Counted from the first letter of the stretch, positions 1 to 9,213 are shown. The stretch: DNA of 34,692 nt from Ghiorsea sp. (GCA_026982535.1 JALSGX010000003.1:1-34692); one strand, 5' to 3'. The notes: generated by a model not told the origin, from the letters alone. Program-made: numbers and translations.

Positions 1-1
1 C

Positions 2-901
2 ATACCAGACTCGCTTACACCGCATATTACAGTGTTTGCCGCCGATCATGGTGTAACAGATGAAGGTATATCAGCATTCCCCGCTACTGTGACCGCTGAA
101 ATGGTAAAAAACTTTGCCCATGGTGGTGCTGCTATTAATATTCTAGCTCAGCAAGCCAATGCCTCATTACGCATTGTTGATGTTGGCGTGCTACAAGATA
201 CCTCCTCCATTCAAGGCATCCAACAAGCCAAAGTGCAACAAGGAACGGCCAATATTTTATACAAGCCCGCCATGACCCATGCGGTGTGCCAAGCTGCTAT
301 ACAGTCTGGAAGAGAAGAGGCAAAGCTTGCGATTCAACAAGGTGCCAATGTGCTTATTGCAGGCGATATGGGCATAGGCAACACCACCGCAAGTGCTGCT
401 TTGATTTGCTTGTTTACAAAAAAAGAACCCGAAGATATTGTGGGTCATGGTACTGGCATTGATCACAACATGCGCCAGCACAAAGTGAATATCACCAAAC
501 AAATCATTCGCCGCATCTCTGCCGCAAACATACCACCAAAGCGTTATATCCAAGAAGCTGGTGGTTTGGAAATTGCGGCTATGGCTGGATTTTATGTGGA
601 AGCAGCAGAGCAAGGTGTTCCCATTATCCTTGACGGTTTTATCGCAGCAGCAGCAGCGCTTGTCGCGCAAGCCATTGAACCCGAAAGCAACCAGTGGATG
701 CTGGCAAGCCACCTCTCACACGAACAAGGGCACCAACATGCTTTAGCCGCATTAAAGCTGGATCCTTTGCTACACTTTCACCTACGACTAGGCGAAGGAA
801 GTGGCGCTGCTCTTATTCTTCCCCTGCTGCAATCAGCCATTGCCCTCCATCAAAACATGGCAACATTCAACAGTGCTAAAGTTTCAGAAAAAACAATATA
901 A
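2..901 (+). CDS. cobT: Nicotinate-nucleotide--dimethylbenzimidazole phosphoribosyltransferase, 5'-truncated by the window
   Basis: Transfers phosphoribosyl from nicotinate mononucleotide to 5,6-dimethylbenzimidazole, giving alpha-ribazole phosphate for the lower ligand of cobalamin; cytoplasmic. The frame is open from base 2 with no start codon before the conserved FAADHGV segment, so the true start lies outside the window and roughly 60 N-terminal residues are missing. Visible family motifs are ADHGVTDEGISAFP, then GGAAIN, then GDMGIGNTT (many relatives have GEMGIGNTT), then GHGTGID, and near the C-terminus LRLGEGSGAAL, whose Glu is the catalytic base in the Salmonella enzyme. The GTG at 32 could be taken for a start but sits inside the fold. 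Stop TAA is at 899-901; aroE follows after 57 nt. Identification is firm; a cobalamin operon cannot be judged because upstream sequence is absent. Confidence 0.93.
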   Translation: MPDSLTPHITVFAADHGVTDEGISAFPATVTAEMVKNFAHGGAAINILAQQANASLRIVDVGVLQDTSSIQGIQQAKVQQGTANILYKPAMTHAVCQAAIQSGREEAKLAIQQGANVLIAGDMGIGNTTASAALICLFTKKEPEDIVGHGTGIDHNMRQHKVNITKQIIRRISAANIPPKRYIQEAGGLEIAAMAGFYVEAAEQGVPIILDGFIAAAAALVAQAIEPESNQWMLASHLSHEQGHQHALAALKLDPLLHFHLRLGEGSGAALILPLLQSAIALHQNMATFNSAKVSEKTI

Positions 902-958
902 CCCTGCAAAAGCACACATCATTTTGACAACACCTCGTATAAACATTATTTTTCAATA

Positions 959-1861
959 ATGAATCACATCCTTGGTCATACTCAAACATACGGGATTCTT
1001 GGAGATCCCGTAGCCCATTCATTATCGCCACTTTTCCAAAACTACTTCCTAGCACAAGCCAAGCTTGATGCTTGCTATATCCCCTTCTTGGTCAAACCCA
1101 AGCTGATTCAACAAGCCTTGCTTGGTTTACATGCGGCAAATATTCAAGGCTTGAACATCACCATACCCCACAAAGAGGCTATTCTTGATTGTGTTGATGC
1201 GGATAGCGATGCCACCACCATTGGTGCTGTAAACACGCTAAGAAGAACTGAGCATGGTTGGCAAGCAACCAATACCGACTGGATTGGTTTTTCCTCTGTT
1301 ATGGAAGGTTTGCAAGTACAAGTATCTAATACACCTGTGCTTCTGTTTGGCGCAGGGGGGACCTCACGCGCTATTTTACATGCGCTGCACCACCAAGGTG
1401 CCAAACATGTCTTTCTCTGCAACCGCAACCAAGCCCGCGCACAACAATTGATTCAAGCATTAAAACGCTCGTACCCTGATATGAAAGTTTCTATCTTGGC
1501 ATGGGAACAAACGCATGTTGCTTCCATTGTAAGCCAAAGCCAGTTGGTTATCAATAGCACAAGCATAGGACTCAATGACAACGATAGCTTCCCTTTTGAA
1601 CTACCTGGGCAAGGTGTTGCCATTGATGCCGTTTATAAACCACATGGCAACACCGCATTTTGCCGTATAACTGGCAACCGCTACATCAGTACCGATGGCT
1701 TACCCATGTTAATTGCCCAAGGGGTTGCGTCCTTTGCCTACTGGTTTGAACCCTCCATCACAACAAACCCAAATATCTTGCCAGATACTCGCCTTGCTCT
1801 ACAGTGGGTAGAACAGCAGCTAGGGCGCACCCCCATAGATATGCTTGGTTGGAGGACATGA
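959..1861 (+). CDS. aroE: Shikimate dehydrogenase (NADP+)
   Basis: Reduces 3-dehydroshikimate to shikimate with NADPH in aromatic amino acid synthesis; cytoplasmic. The 300-residue product is close to family length (about 270-290). N-terminal substrate domain: YGILGDPVAHSLSP (residues 11-24) with the Ser pair that binds substrate, NITIPHK with catalytic Lys72, GAVNTL, and NTDWIGF with catalytic Asp107. NADP domain: GAGGTSRAI (131-139), the CNRNQARA segment that reads the NADP 2'-phosphate, INSTSIG, DAVYKPHGN and the C-terminal DGLPMLIAQGVASFAYW (usually QGAxxFExW). The ATG at 959 has no clear Shine-Dalgarno. The stop (1859-1861) lies 1 nt before the pilB ATG, and the pilB ribosome site is inside the end of aroE, so the two are probably translated from one message. 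Confidence 0.95.
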   Translation: MNHILGHTQTYGILGDPVAHSLSPLFQNYFLAQAKLDACYIPFLVKPKLIQQALLGLHAANIQGLNITIPHKEAILDCVDADSDATTIGAVNTLRRTEHGWQATNTDWIGFSSVMEGLQVQVSNTPVLLFGAGGTSRAILHALHHQGAKHVFLCNRNQARAQQLIQALKRSYPDMKVSILAWEQTHVASIVSQSQLVINSTSIGLNDNDSFPFELPGQGVAIDAVYKPHGNTAFCRITGNRYISTDGLPMLIAQGVASFAYWFEPSITTNPNILPDTRLALQWVEQQLGRTPIDMLGWRT

Positions 1862-1862
1862 T

Positions 1863-3560
1863 ATGAAAAAAACTCGGCTAGGGGATATCCTTCTACGCAA
1901 ACATGTCATCGACAAAAAACAACTTGATGAAATCTATAAAGCCATGCGTATGCACGGCGAAACCCTCACCACAACTTTGGTAAAAATGGGGGTTTTTAGT
2001 GAAGATGAATTGGTGAAATTTATCAGCAAGAGTTTTGGGCGCCCTGCCATCACGCTTCTTCCCTTGGAAATTGATAAAAACCTCACCAATATCTCTGTTG
2101 ACCTGATGCGTAAACACCAGGCTATTCCTGTTAAACGGAAAGGAAACAACATTACGCTTGCCGTAGCCGACCCCTATGATATCAACAGCCTAGATGAAAT
2201 ATCCTTTATCACTGGTTGTCAAGTTGATGTTGTGATTGTTCGTGAAAGTGAGCTTATCAGCAAGCTTGACGAGCTTACTGGCATGGGGCAAGGTCTAGAA
2301 GATGTCATGGCTGAAATGGGGGCAACGGATGTTGAAGTTGTCGAAACTGAAGATGCGCTAACTGATGGGGATATCCTTGCCTCTGCCAGCGAGGAGGCCC
2401 CTGTTGTTAAGCTCGTCAATCTCATTTTGCTGGATGCTATCAAGCGTGGTGCTTCAGATATCCACATTGAGCCTTATGAAAAAATCTTGCGTGTGCGCTA
2501 CCGTATTGATGGCGTACTTCAAGAGATTATGCGCCCACCCATGAATATGCGTGATGCCATTGTCTCGCGCATTAAAATTCAATCTCGTTTAGATATTACA
2601 GAGCACCGTATTCCTCAAGATGGGCGCATGAAGCTACGCTTATCTAAGGCCAAAACAGTTGACTTCCGTGTTTCTGTGTTACCGACATTATTTGGTGAAA
2701 AAATTGTAATGCGGCTTTTGGACCAATCCAACCTTCAAACTGATTTAACCAAGCTTGGCTACGAAGAAAAAGACCTCGCACTATTCAAACATGCTATCAG
2801 CCTGCCTTATGGGATGGTTTTGGTAACAGGTCCAACCGGTTCGGGTAAAACAGTGAGCTTGTACTCGGCTGTAGCGGAGGTTAATGAGCCAGGCATCAAT
2901 ATCTGTACCGCAGAAGATCCCGTAGAGTTCAACTTTATGGGTATTAACCAAGTCAATGTAAATCCCGCCATTGGCATGGACTTTCCCGCAGCCTTAAAGT
3001 CTTTTCTTCGCCAAGACCCTGATGTCATACTGATTGGTGAAATTCGTGATTATGACACTGGAGCTATTGGTATTAAAGCCGCCCTAACTGGTCACTTGGT
3101 ATTGGCAACACTACACACCAATGATGCACCATCGACCATGACACGATTGGTTAATATGGGTATTGAGTCTTTTCTGGTGGGCTCTGCTGTCAACCTTGTG
3201 ACAGCCCAGCGCTTAGGTAGAAGGGTATGTTCCGCGTGTGCTGAGCCTGTCAAACTTGACCCTCACGCCTTGTTAGACGCTGGCTTAAAAAAAGATGATT
3301 TAGACACATTTACACCCATGCAAGGCAAGGGGTGCAGTGTTTGCAATGGTACAGGTTACAAAGGGCGTGTGGGGGTTTATCAAGTGATGCCCGTATCTGA
3401 CAATATTCGCGATGCGGTTTACGCCGGTAAAAACTCCGATGAGATCAATGAAATTGCGATTAGTGAAGGTGTCAAAACCTTACGCATGGCAGCACTCAAT
3501 AAGGTCAAAGAAGGCATTTTAACCTTGGAAGAATGCTTGAGAATAACAGTGGGGGACTAA
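1863..3560 (+). CDS. pilB: Type IV pilus assembly ATPase PilB
   Basis: Hexameric cytoplasmic ATPase that powers pilin polymerisation. I chose ATG 1863 because GGAGG at 1851-1855 sits 7 nt upstream; a TTG at 1845 would add six residues and overlap aroE more. Product is 565 residues, the usual PilB size. Order: N-terminal T2SSE/MshEN-type domain (about 1-150, beginning RLGDILLRKHVI), the core N2 segment with ASDIHIEP, Walker A GPTGSGKT (about 323-330), an Asp box around AEDPVEF, Walker B DPDVILIGEIRD (about 389), His box TGHLVLATLHTNDA, and a zinc tetracysteine made of CSAC (about 455) and CSVC (about 489) followed by GYKGRVGVYQV. GspE and MshE are related alternatives, but pilC, pilS, pilR and pilD next door favour PilB. 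All catalytic motifs are intact. Confidence 0.95.
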   Translation: MKKTRLGDILLRKHVIDKKQLDEIYKAMRMHGETLTTTLVKMGVFSEDELVKFISKSFGRPAITLLPLEIDKNLTNISVDLMRKHQAIPVKRKGNNITLAVADPYDINSLDEISFITGCQVDVVIVRESELISKLDELTGMGQGLEDVMAEMGATDVEVVETEDALTDGDILASASEEAPVVKLVNLILLDAIKRGASDIHIEPYEKILRVRYRIDGVLQEIMRPPMNMRDAIVSRIKIQSRLDITEHRIPQDGRMKLRLSKAKTVDFRVSVLPTLFGEKIVMRLLDQSNLQTDLTKLGYEEKDLALFKHAISLPYGMVLVTGPTGSGKTVSLYSAVAEVNEPGINICTAEDPVEFNFMGINQVNVNPAIGMDFPAALKSFLRQDPDVILIGEIRDYDTGAIGIKAALTGHLVLATLHTNDAPSTMTRLVNMGIESFLVGSAVNLVTAQRLGRRVCSACAEPVKLDPHALLDAGLKKDDLDTFTPMQGKGCSVCNGTGYKGRVGVYQVMPVSDNIRDAVYAGKNSDEINEIAISEGVKTLRMAALNKVKEGILTLEECLRITVGD

Positions 3561-3563
3561 ACA

Positions 3564-4760
3564 GTGCCAGAGTTTATTTATACAGCTAAAACCAGGCAAG
3601 GCGCGAAAAAGCAAGGCAGCATTGAAGCTGTTAATAAGGAAGTTGCAACAGCCATACTACGGCGGCAAGGCTTGCTCGACCCCAAAGTCAAAAAGAAACC
3701 AATAGAAATTAAGATTGGTGGCGACCCTAAAGTGACAGAAAAAGACATCAGTATCTTCTTTAGGCAATTATCAACCATGATTAACGCGGGGCTCCCGCTC
3801 GTGCAATGCTTTGAGCTTCTCGAAAAAGGCACAACCCACAAAGGTCTATTAAAGTTGTTTGCTGAGATTCGTGAAAAATTAGAAAGTGGCTCACCTTTTG
3901 GTGAAACCCTGCGTGAGTTCCCTAAAGAGTTTGACAGACTGACATGCTCTTTGGTCGAAGCGGGCGAAAAAGGCGGCATATTGGATACTATCTTGCTACG
4001 CATTTGTGAATACAAAGAAAAGTCGCTCGCCTTAAAATCAAAGGTTAAATCAGCTATGGTTTACCCTACATCAATTTTGGTGATTGCTTTTATTGTTACA
4101 GCTATCTTGATGATTTTTGTTGTGCCTATTTTTGCTGAAATGTTTTCAGGGTTTGGTGCTGAACTTCCCGCACCAACCAAAATCGTCATGGCTATATCAG
4201 ATGCCTTTGTAGCATATTGGTACCTTGTATTTGGTATGCCCATTGTGTTGGTTTATGCTATCAAGGCGATGTACAAAACACCTGCGGGTCGCTACCAACT
4301 GGATAAACTGCTTCTCAACCTTCCCGCTATTGGTGATGTACTTCGCAAAGGTGCTGTTGCCCGATTTACCCGAACTTTTTCAACCCTGAGTGCTGCGGGT
4401 GTTTCTGTTCTTGAGGCAATGGATACCGTTGCAGAAACATCAGGCAATGTCATTATTGAAGAGGCGGTCATCAATGCCAAAGACTCAATCAGCCAAGGGC
4501 AGTCCCTTAGCCAACCTTTGGAAGAAAGTGGGGTTTTCCCGATTATGGTCACACAAATGATTGGTATTGGTGAAGAAACAGGCGCAATGGAAGAAATGCT
4601 TGCTAAAATTGCCGACTTCTACGAAGAAGAAGTCGATACCGCTGTAGATAATATGACAGCGCTGATGGAACCAGCAATCATGGCATTCCTTGGTGTTGTG
4701 ATTGGTGGGCTGGTTATTGCGATGTACTTGCCAATCTTTATGATGGCATCCGTTGTATAA
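3564..4760 (+). CDS. pilC: Type IV pilus inner-membrane platform protein PilC
   Basis: Inner-membrane platform of the type IV pilus machine, coupling PilB rotation to pilin insertion. The GTG start lies 3 nt after the pilB stop; a G-rich ribosome site (3551-3556) overlaps the end of pilB, indicating translational coupling. The 398-residue length is typical. It carries two T2SSF repeats: the first from about residue 65 (FFRQLSTMINAGLPLVQCFELLEKG), the second from about 270 (FTRTFSTLSAAGVSVLEAMDTVAE). Three hydrophobic segments fit the family: about 168-192 (SILVIAFIVTAILMIFVVPI), about 215-235, and the C-terminal 370-395 (MAFLGVVIGGLVIAMYLPIF). The glycine-rich MIGIGEETGAMEEML before the last membrane segment is characteristic. 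No pilin gene follows; the next gene is pilS. Confidence 0.94.
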   Translation: MPEFIYTAKTRQGAKKQGSIEAVNKEVATAILRRQGLLDPKVKKKPIEIKIGGDPKVTEKDISIFFRQLSTMINAGLPLVQCFELLEKGTTHKGLLKLFAEIREKLESGSPFGETLREFPKEFDRLTCSLVEAGEKGGILDTILLRICEYKEKSLALKSKVKSAMVYPTSILVIAFIVTAILMIFVVPIFAEMFSGFGAELPAPTKIVMAISDAFVAYWYLVFGMPIVLVYAIKAMYKTPAGRYQLDKLLLNLPAIGDVLRKGAVARFTRTFSTLSAAGVSVLEAMDTVAETSGNVIIEEAVINAKDSISQGQSLSQPLEESGVFPIMVTQMIGIGEETGAMEEMLAKIADFYEEEVDTAVDNMTALMEPAIMAFLGVVIGGLVIAMYLPIFMMASVV

Positions 4761-4782
4761 GCGAAAAACATCACCATAAACC

Positions 4783-6330
4783 ATGTCTGCTCAAACCTTG
4801 CAACACAACCGCTCCCTTTGGAAGCTGCTTATCGCCCGTAATATTACCGCAATTATTATACTCATTGTTTTTGCATGGTTTGAACAATATACAGGTCAGC
4901 ATTACGCCACCTATGCGCTTGCATTATGGTTTGCTTTAACCACCTTACAAATCGTTCTGCTCAAGGTTCCTCAAGCATTATCGCTGCATACAATAATTCA
5001 GCTATGTTCTGATTTGATACTGCTTGGATTTATTGTATATGCAAGCAGCGGCTTGAATAGCCCTTTTATCTTCCTTCTTGGTCTGGTCGTGATTCTTGCA
5101 GGCTCACAAGCCAGTATATTATTAACACTTGGTATCACAACCCTTGCATCCATAACCTACTTGATTGCTGTATATGCTTCGCTTGATCATATTACAACTG
5201 AAATAACGCTCAAGATGTTATTGCAAACATCGTTGCTGCTTCTCACTGGTGGCATCATGGCAATCATTGCTAGGCGCCATGCCCAGCTCAAAGAAAGGGA
5301 ACAACAAACATCCCAAGCACACAAGCAACTACAAGAGGTACACTGGCAAGTGCTGCAAGCCATGCAAGAAGGTATCGTCACATTACAACGCAACTTGCAT
5401 ATTCAAGCCTTTAACCCAGCCGCTGCAAAGCTGCTACGCTTGTCACCATCCCATATCCACACCCCACTACAAGATGTACTACAGTTACCAGAAAGTTTGA
5501 TAGAGCACTCACAATGTGGCCAACCCCAAATCTCTCAACATGAAATCAGCTTTCATCAACTTCATTTGCTGCTCACACTCACGCCTTTGCATGATGACAA
5601 ACATGCCACATGGCTGCTTACACTGGTTGATGTTACCCAAACAAGACAACTGGAGCGGCAGCTTGCAGAGCAAGATAAACTGGCATCCATAGGGCAAATG
5701 GCCGCCATGCTGGCGCATGAAATACGCAACCCCATGCAAACCATTGCGCAAGCTGCGGAACTAATGAGCCTAGAGCAGCCAAACAACCAACTTGAGCACC
5801 TTATTACCAGCGAAATAGCTCGTTTGAATCGTTTGGTTTCCAATATACTCGACTATGCGCACCCGCTTCACCCATCACCCAAAAATGTTCATATCAAGGA
5901 TTTACTTCAATCTTCCATTCAACAAGCTGACTTGCAAAACACGCATCAAATCAGGCTTGAAGTTGAAAAAAATGCCAACATAAAGCTCGATCCCGACCAT
6001 ATTCGCCTTATTTTAGACAATCTTTTGCGCAATGCCATGCGTGCAAGCCCAGAGCCTGCAAGTATTACAGTGGTTTTCTCCCAAAATGCGGATAGCTGGC
6101 AACTCAAAGTTGCCGACAAAGGACCAGGCATCCCTGAACACATGCGTGACCACATCTTTCAACCCTTTACAACAGGACACCAAAAAGGCTCTGGGCTAGG
6201 CTTGGCAACAGTATGGCAAGTATGCCAAGCCAACCAATGGAAGGTATGGGTGGAAACATCCGACCAAACGGGTACATGCTTTATCGTGCAAGGCAAAGTA
6301 GCCGCAAGCACAGAAAAACGAGGAACATGA
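4783..6330 (+). CDS. pilS: Sensor histidine kinase PilS
   Basis: Membrane sensor kinase expected to phosphorylate PilR (next gene, 1-nt gap) and so control pilin transcription; in Pseudomonas PilS senses membrane pilin levels. The 515-residue product has about six hydrophobic helices in residues 12-160 (for example IIILIVFAWF, ILLGFIVYASSG, LLLLTGGIMAIIA), a PAS-like segment at about 190-290 (WQVLQAMQEGIVTLQRN), a HisKA dimerisation domain with H-box MLAHEIRNPMQ (phospho-acceptor His312), and a HATPase_c domain with N-box DNLLRNAMRAS, G1 DKGPGIP and G2 GSGLGLATV. All kinase motifs are intact. Start ATG 4783 has no strong ribosome site; it is 22 nt after pilC. The specific name rests on topology and on lying between pilC and pilR/pilD. 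Confidence 0.88.
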   Translation: MSAQTLQHNRSLWKLLIARNITAIIILIVFAWFEQYTGQHYATYALALWFALTTLQIVLLKVPQALSLHTIIQLCSDLILLGFIVYASSGLNSPFIFLLGLVVILAGSQASILLTLGITTLASITYLIAVYASLDHITTEITLKMLLQTSLLLLTGGIMAIIARRHAQLKEREQQTSQAHKQLQEVHWQVLQAMQEGIVTLQRNLHIQAFNPAAAKLLRLSPSHIHTPLQDVLQLPESLIEHSQCGQPQISQHEISFHQLHLLLTLTPLHDDKHATWLLTLVDVTQTRQLERQLAEQDKLASIGQMAAMLAHEIRNPMQTIAQAAELMSLEQPNNQLEHLITSEIARLNRLVSNILDYAHPLHPSPKNVHIKDLLQSSIQQADLQNTHQIRLEVEKNANIKLDPDHIRLILDNLLRNAMRASPEPASITVVFSQNADSWQLKVADKGPGIPEHMRDHIFQPFTTGHQKGSGLGLATVWQVCQANQWKVWVETSDQTGTCFIVQGKVAASTEKRGT

Positions 6331-6331
6331 G

Positions 6332-7693
6332 ATGGCAAAGATTTTATTGGTTGAAGATGAAGCGCATGTCCGCAACATTTTAAGCCTTTCTATTGCTTCA
6401 TTTGGACATGAGGTAGTTGACTGTGATAGTGCAGAGCAAGCCAAACAACATATGCTCACGCAAAGCTTCGATATAGTGATTACTGACTTGCGCATGGATC
6501 AGGAAGACAGCGGGCTTGATGTGCTTAAGCAAGCCAAGCAGCTGCAGCCTCATGCCAATAGCCTGTTGTTAACCGCCTATGCGAGCACAGAAACTGCTGT
6601 TGAAGCCATGCGTGAAGGCGCGTTTGATTATATCACCAAGCCTGTATCACGCACTGAGCTGGGGGAAGTGATTGAGCAAGCGCTTTTAGCACGCAGCCAG
6701 CCTCAAGTAGAAACAAAACAACACCCCAAAACAACACCTGAAAATAACAACCTCATTGGCAACTCCTTGCCCATGCAGCGGATTCGCGATCGTTTAACCA
6801 GAGCCGCGAAAAAAGATTTTACCGTCTTGATTACAGGAGAATCAGGCACAGGAAAAGAGCTAGCCGCTCGCTTTGTACACCAGCTATCAGCTCGAGTACA
6901 CCAACCTTTTATACCCGTGCATTGTGGCGCCATACCTGAAAACCTGTTTGAATCAGAGCTTTTTGGTTATGTTAAAGGGGCATTTACAGGTGCGAATCAA
7001 GATAAAATAGGCTTAATTGAAAGCGCCAATGGCGGCACACTATTTCTAGATGAAATAGGCGAGATGCCATTGCAAATACAAGTCAAGCTGCTTCGTGTGC
7101 TTCAGGACATGAAGGTTCGCCCTGTGGGCAGTGCGGAAGAAATCCAGGTTGATGTGCGTATCATTGCTGCCACCAACCGTGATTTGGAAGCAGAAGTTGC
7201 GGCTGGACAGTTTCGAGAAGACTTGTTCTACCGCTTAAATGTTATCCCTGTTTATATGCCTCCACTGCGCCAGCGCAGAGAGGATATTCCTGATATTGTG
7301 CGGGCTATTCTCAAGCGCCTTGGTTACGCCAACATCCACATCAGTCAATCTTGTATGCACGCATTAAGCAATCTACCACTTGCTGGTAATGTGCGAGAGC
7401 TAGAAAACACCTTACAGCGTATGCTTGCCCTTTCCGACAATGAAACCTTAGATGAAAGCACCTTATATGAGTTTACGACCACACACTCAGCCCCTTCTGC
7501 AATCACTTTGGAAAGCATAAAAAAAGATAATAAGACCCTGGATGAAGCCTTGGAACATATAGAAAAGCAGCTTGTCGCCCAAGCATTGGCAGAAACCAAC
7601 CACAATGCTACCCAAGCTGCAAAATTGCTCGGTATCAGCTTTCGTTCCATGCGCTACCGCCTTGAAAAGCTTGGGCTGAAAGACAGCAAATGA
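6332..7693 (+). CDS. pilR: Sigma-54-dependent response regulator PilR
   Basis: NtrC-family activator that, when phosphorylated by PilS, uses ATP hydrolysis to open sigma-54 promoters such as that of pilA. The 453-residue product has a receiver (1-115) with acidic pocket EDE (8-10), phospho-acceptor Asp52, switch Thr81 and Lys103; an AAA+ domain with Walker A GESGTGKE (169-176), the sigma-54 contact loop GAFTGA (216-221), Walker B LFLDE (Asp240, Glu241), sensor ATN (280-282) and arginine fingers Arg295 and Arg301; and a Fis-type HTH at the C-terminus ([14 protein letters not shown] to RYRLEKLGL). Everything needed for sigma-54 activation is present, in contrast to NtrX in this window. Start ATG 6332 has AGGAA at 6321-6325. 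Its stop overlaps pilD (ATGA). Confidence 0.92.
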   Translation: MAKILLVEDEAHVRNILSLSIASFGHEVVDCDSAEQAKQHMLTQSFDIVITDLRMDQEDSGLDVLKQAKQLQPHANSLLLTAYASTETAVEAMREGAFDYITKPVSRTELGEVIEQALLARSQPQVETKQHPKTTPENNNLIGNSLPMQRIRDRLTRAAKKDFTVLITGESGTGKELAARFVHQLSARVHQPFIPVHCGAIPENLFESELFGYVKGAFTGANQDKIGLIESANGGTLFLDEIGEMPLQIQVKLLRVLQDMKVRPVGSAEEIQVDVRIIAATNRDLEAEVAAGQFREDLFYRLNVIPVYMPPLRQRREDIPDIVRAILKRLGYANIHISQSCMHALSNLPLAGNVRELENTLQRMLALSDNETLDESTLYEFTTTHSAPSAITLESIKKDNKTLDEALEHIEKQLVAQALAETNHNATQAAKLLGISFRSMRYRLEKLGLKDSK

Positions 7694-8478
7694 TAGACAG
7701 CCATCTCTTTTTTACCCTGTATATGGGTATTATTGGTTTACTTGTGGGCAGCTTTGCCAATGTGTGTGTTTACCGTATTCCCAGAGGTGAGTCGGTTGTG
7801 AAGCCACGAAGCAAATGTCCATCATGCAACACTGAAATCGCTTGGTATGATAATATCCCGGTTCTTTCTTGGTTATTACTAGGTCGCAAATGTCGCCATT
7901 GTAAAAAGCCTATTGCTTGGCGCTACCCTTTCTTGGAACTTACCATGGGGTTTGCTTGGGGTGTTATCGCATGGTTTTATCCTGCAACTGAAAACCCTGT
8001 ACTCCTAGCCCAGGCTATCATCCTCTTTTCCCTGCTCTGGATACTCACGCTGATTGATATAGAAACATTTTTGCTACCCAATGCCCTGACATTCCCTGGC
8101 ATTGCCATTGGGCTTCTTTTTTCATGGCAGCAGGGCTATATCCTTGATGCGCTGCTTGGCGCAATAGCGGGGTATGGCATTTTTTGGCTGGTTGCCAAGT
8201 TATTTTGGTTGGCAACTGGGCGCGAAGGTATGGGGCAAGGTGATTTCAAGCTTCTGGCTATGCTTGGCGCATTTATGGGCTGGCAAGCGCTACCCTTTAT
8301 TATCATGCTTTCTTCAATCACCGGTGCAGTCATCGGCTCTTTAGCATTACTGCTGGCCAAAAAAGGTTTACGAGCAGAGATTCCCTATGGTCCTTATTTG
8401 GCAGCCGCTGGTATGATTTGGTTCTTTTGGGCAAAACCCATACTTCATTGGTATCAGGGCTTGATAGGTTTAGCGTGA
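7690..8478 (+). CDS. pilD: Prepilin peptidase / N-methyltransferase PilD
   Basis: Bifunctional inner-membrane aspartic protease that cleaves the prepilin leader and methylates the new N-terminus; it serves type IV pilins and often type II secretion pseudopilins. The 262-residue product begins with GSFANVCVYRIPRG, followed by the cytoplasmic zinc-type loop with Cys43, Cys46, Cys68 and Cys71 (KCPSC and KCRHC), a PIAWRYP segment, and then the catalytic aspartates: Asp123 in LTLIDIETFLLPN and Asp185 in the GxGD-type motif GMGQGDFK. Seven to eight hydrophobic helices are spread through the chain. The ATG overlaps the pilR stop by 4 nt (ATGA), and the gene's own stop overlaps the GTG of coaE, so translation is chained. 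The full set of cysteines suggests that the methylase activity is kept. Confidence 0.95.
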   Translation: MIDSHLFFTLYMGIIGLLVGSFANVCVYRIPRGESVVKPRSKCPSCNTEIAWYDNIPVLSWLLLGRKCRHCKKPIAWRYPFLELTMGFAWGVIAWFYPATENPVLLAQAIILFSLLWILTLIDIETFLLPNALTFPGIAIGLLFSWQQGYILDALLGAIAGYGIFWLVAKLFWLATGREGMGQGDFKLLAMLGAFMGWQALPFIIMLSSITGAVIGSLALLLAKKGLRAEIPYGPYLAAAGMIWFFWAKPILHWYQGLIGLA

Positions 8479-9071
8479 AGTTTTATGGATTAACAGGCGG
8501 TATTGGCGCTGGAAAGTCAACTGTCGCTTCAATGTTTGCAAGGCAAGGTATTCCAGTTTTAGACTTGGACAAAGTTGGACATAAGCTTCTTCAAGAAGAT
8601 GCAACACTACAACAGCAGTTGATGCTGGTCTTTGGTGATAATATTCTAGTCAACGGCAACATTGACCGCAAAACACTGGCTCATCAAGCCTTTCAATCCG
8701 AGAAACACACACAACAACTCAATCAAATCATGCACCCTGCTATTGTTCGATACGAAAAACAGTGGCGTAAAAGCGTCACTGCAAGATCCAAATCAACCTT
8801 CGCTATCATTGAAGCATCAGTATTGATTGAATCTGGTGGTGTAAGCCGAATGGATGCTTTGATTGTGGTACTTGCGAATAAGCATATTCGTCAGCAGCGT
8901 GTAGCCGAGCGTCAAAACTACGATGCTTTAACCTTTGATAACATCATCAAACAACAAACCAATGATGAGGTTAGGAAACAACAAGCTGATATGGTTATTG
9001 AAAATAATAAAGGTTTAACATGCCTAAAAGAGCAAGTTCTTCATCTTTATCAAAAACTAAACAACGGTTGA
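8475..9071 (+). CDS. coaE: Dephospho-CoA kinase
   Basis: Phosphorylates the 3'-OH of dephospho-CoA in the last step of CoA synthesis; cytoplasmic P-loop kinase. I place the start at GTG 8475, which overlaps the pilD stop (GTGA), giving 198 residues beginning VKFYGLTGGIGAGKST; this matches the usual 200 residues. An upstream ATG at 8418 would add 19 residues with no family counterpart and lie fully inside pilD. Motifs: P-loop GGIGAGKST (8-16), LDLDKVGH in place of the usual DADxVxH, MHPAIVRYEKQW, and an arginine-bearing lid segment QQRVAERQNYD. The pilB-pilC-pilD-coaE order is a conserved neighbourhood in many proteobacteria and supports the pilus assignments. It appears to be the last gene of the + strand operon. 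Confidence 0.93.
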   Translation: MKFYGLTGGIGAGKSTVASMFARQGIPVLDLDKVGHKLLQEDATLQQQLMLVFGDNILVNGNIDRKTLAHQAFQSEKHTQQLNQIMHPAIVRYEKQWRKSVTARSKSTFAIIEASVLIESGGVSRMDALIVVLANKHIRQQRVAERQNYDALTFDNIIKQQTNDEVRKQQADMVIENNKGLTCLKEQVLHLYQKLNNG

Positions 9072-9077
9072 CAATGA

Positions 9078-9099
9078 AGGGGGAAAGGGCTTGCCCCCT
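9078..9099 (+). other. GC-rich stem-loop after coaE
   Basis: AGGGGG at 9078-9083 pairs with CCCCCT at 9094-9099 around a 10-nt loop, starting 7 nt after the coaE stop. No T-run follows, so it is not a classical rho-independent terminator; it could act as an mRNA 3'-end stabiliser or be the edge of the repeat-like element that follows. Visible pairing is certain, function is not. Confidence 0.4.
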
Positions 9100-9126
9100 A
9101 ACAGAATTTACAGCACTCTAGGGTCT

Positions 9127-9200
9127 TAATCTTGTCGCCTCGAGCGGAGTCGAGAGGTCTCAGGGGGTTCTCCACTTCGCTGCGCTACGGTCGAAATGAC
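9127..9200. repeat. Intergenic repeat-like element
   Basis: Non-coding GC-rich block between convergent genes. It contains CTCGA (9139-9143) paired with TCGAG (9150-9154) and then a TTCTCCACTTCGCTGCGCTA segment and a GGTCGAAATGAC end. Segments of this type recur as dispersed intergenic repeats in many bacterial genomes; that is recalled family knowledge and cannot be tested here because only one copy lies in the window. Confidence 0.4.
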
Positions 9201-9213
9201 AAATGAACAAGCA

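Noticed and set aside
3578-4015. 145-codon open frame antisense to pilC
   Set aside because: Lies wholly within a well-supported pilC and shows no domain or ribosome site.
8418-8474. Upstream ATG start for coaE
   Set aside because: Adds 19 residues inside pilD without family counterpart; the GTG at 8475 gives the normal length and a GTGA overlap.
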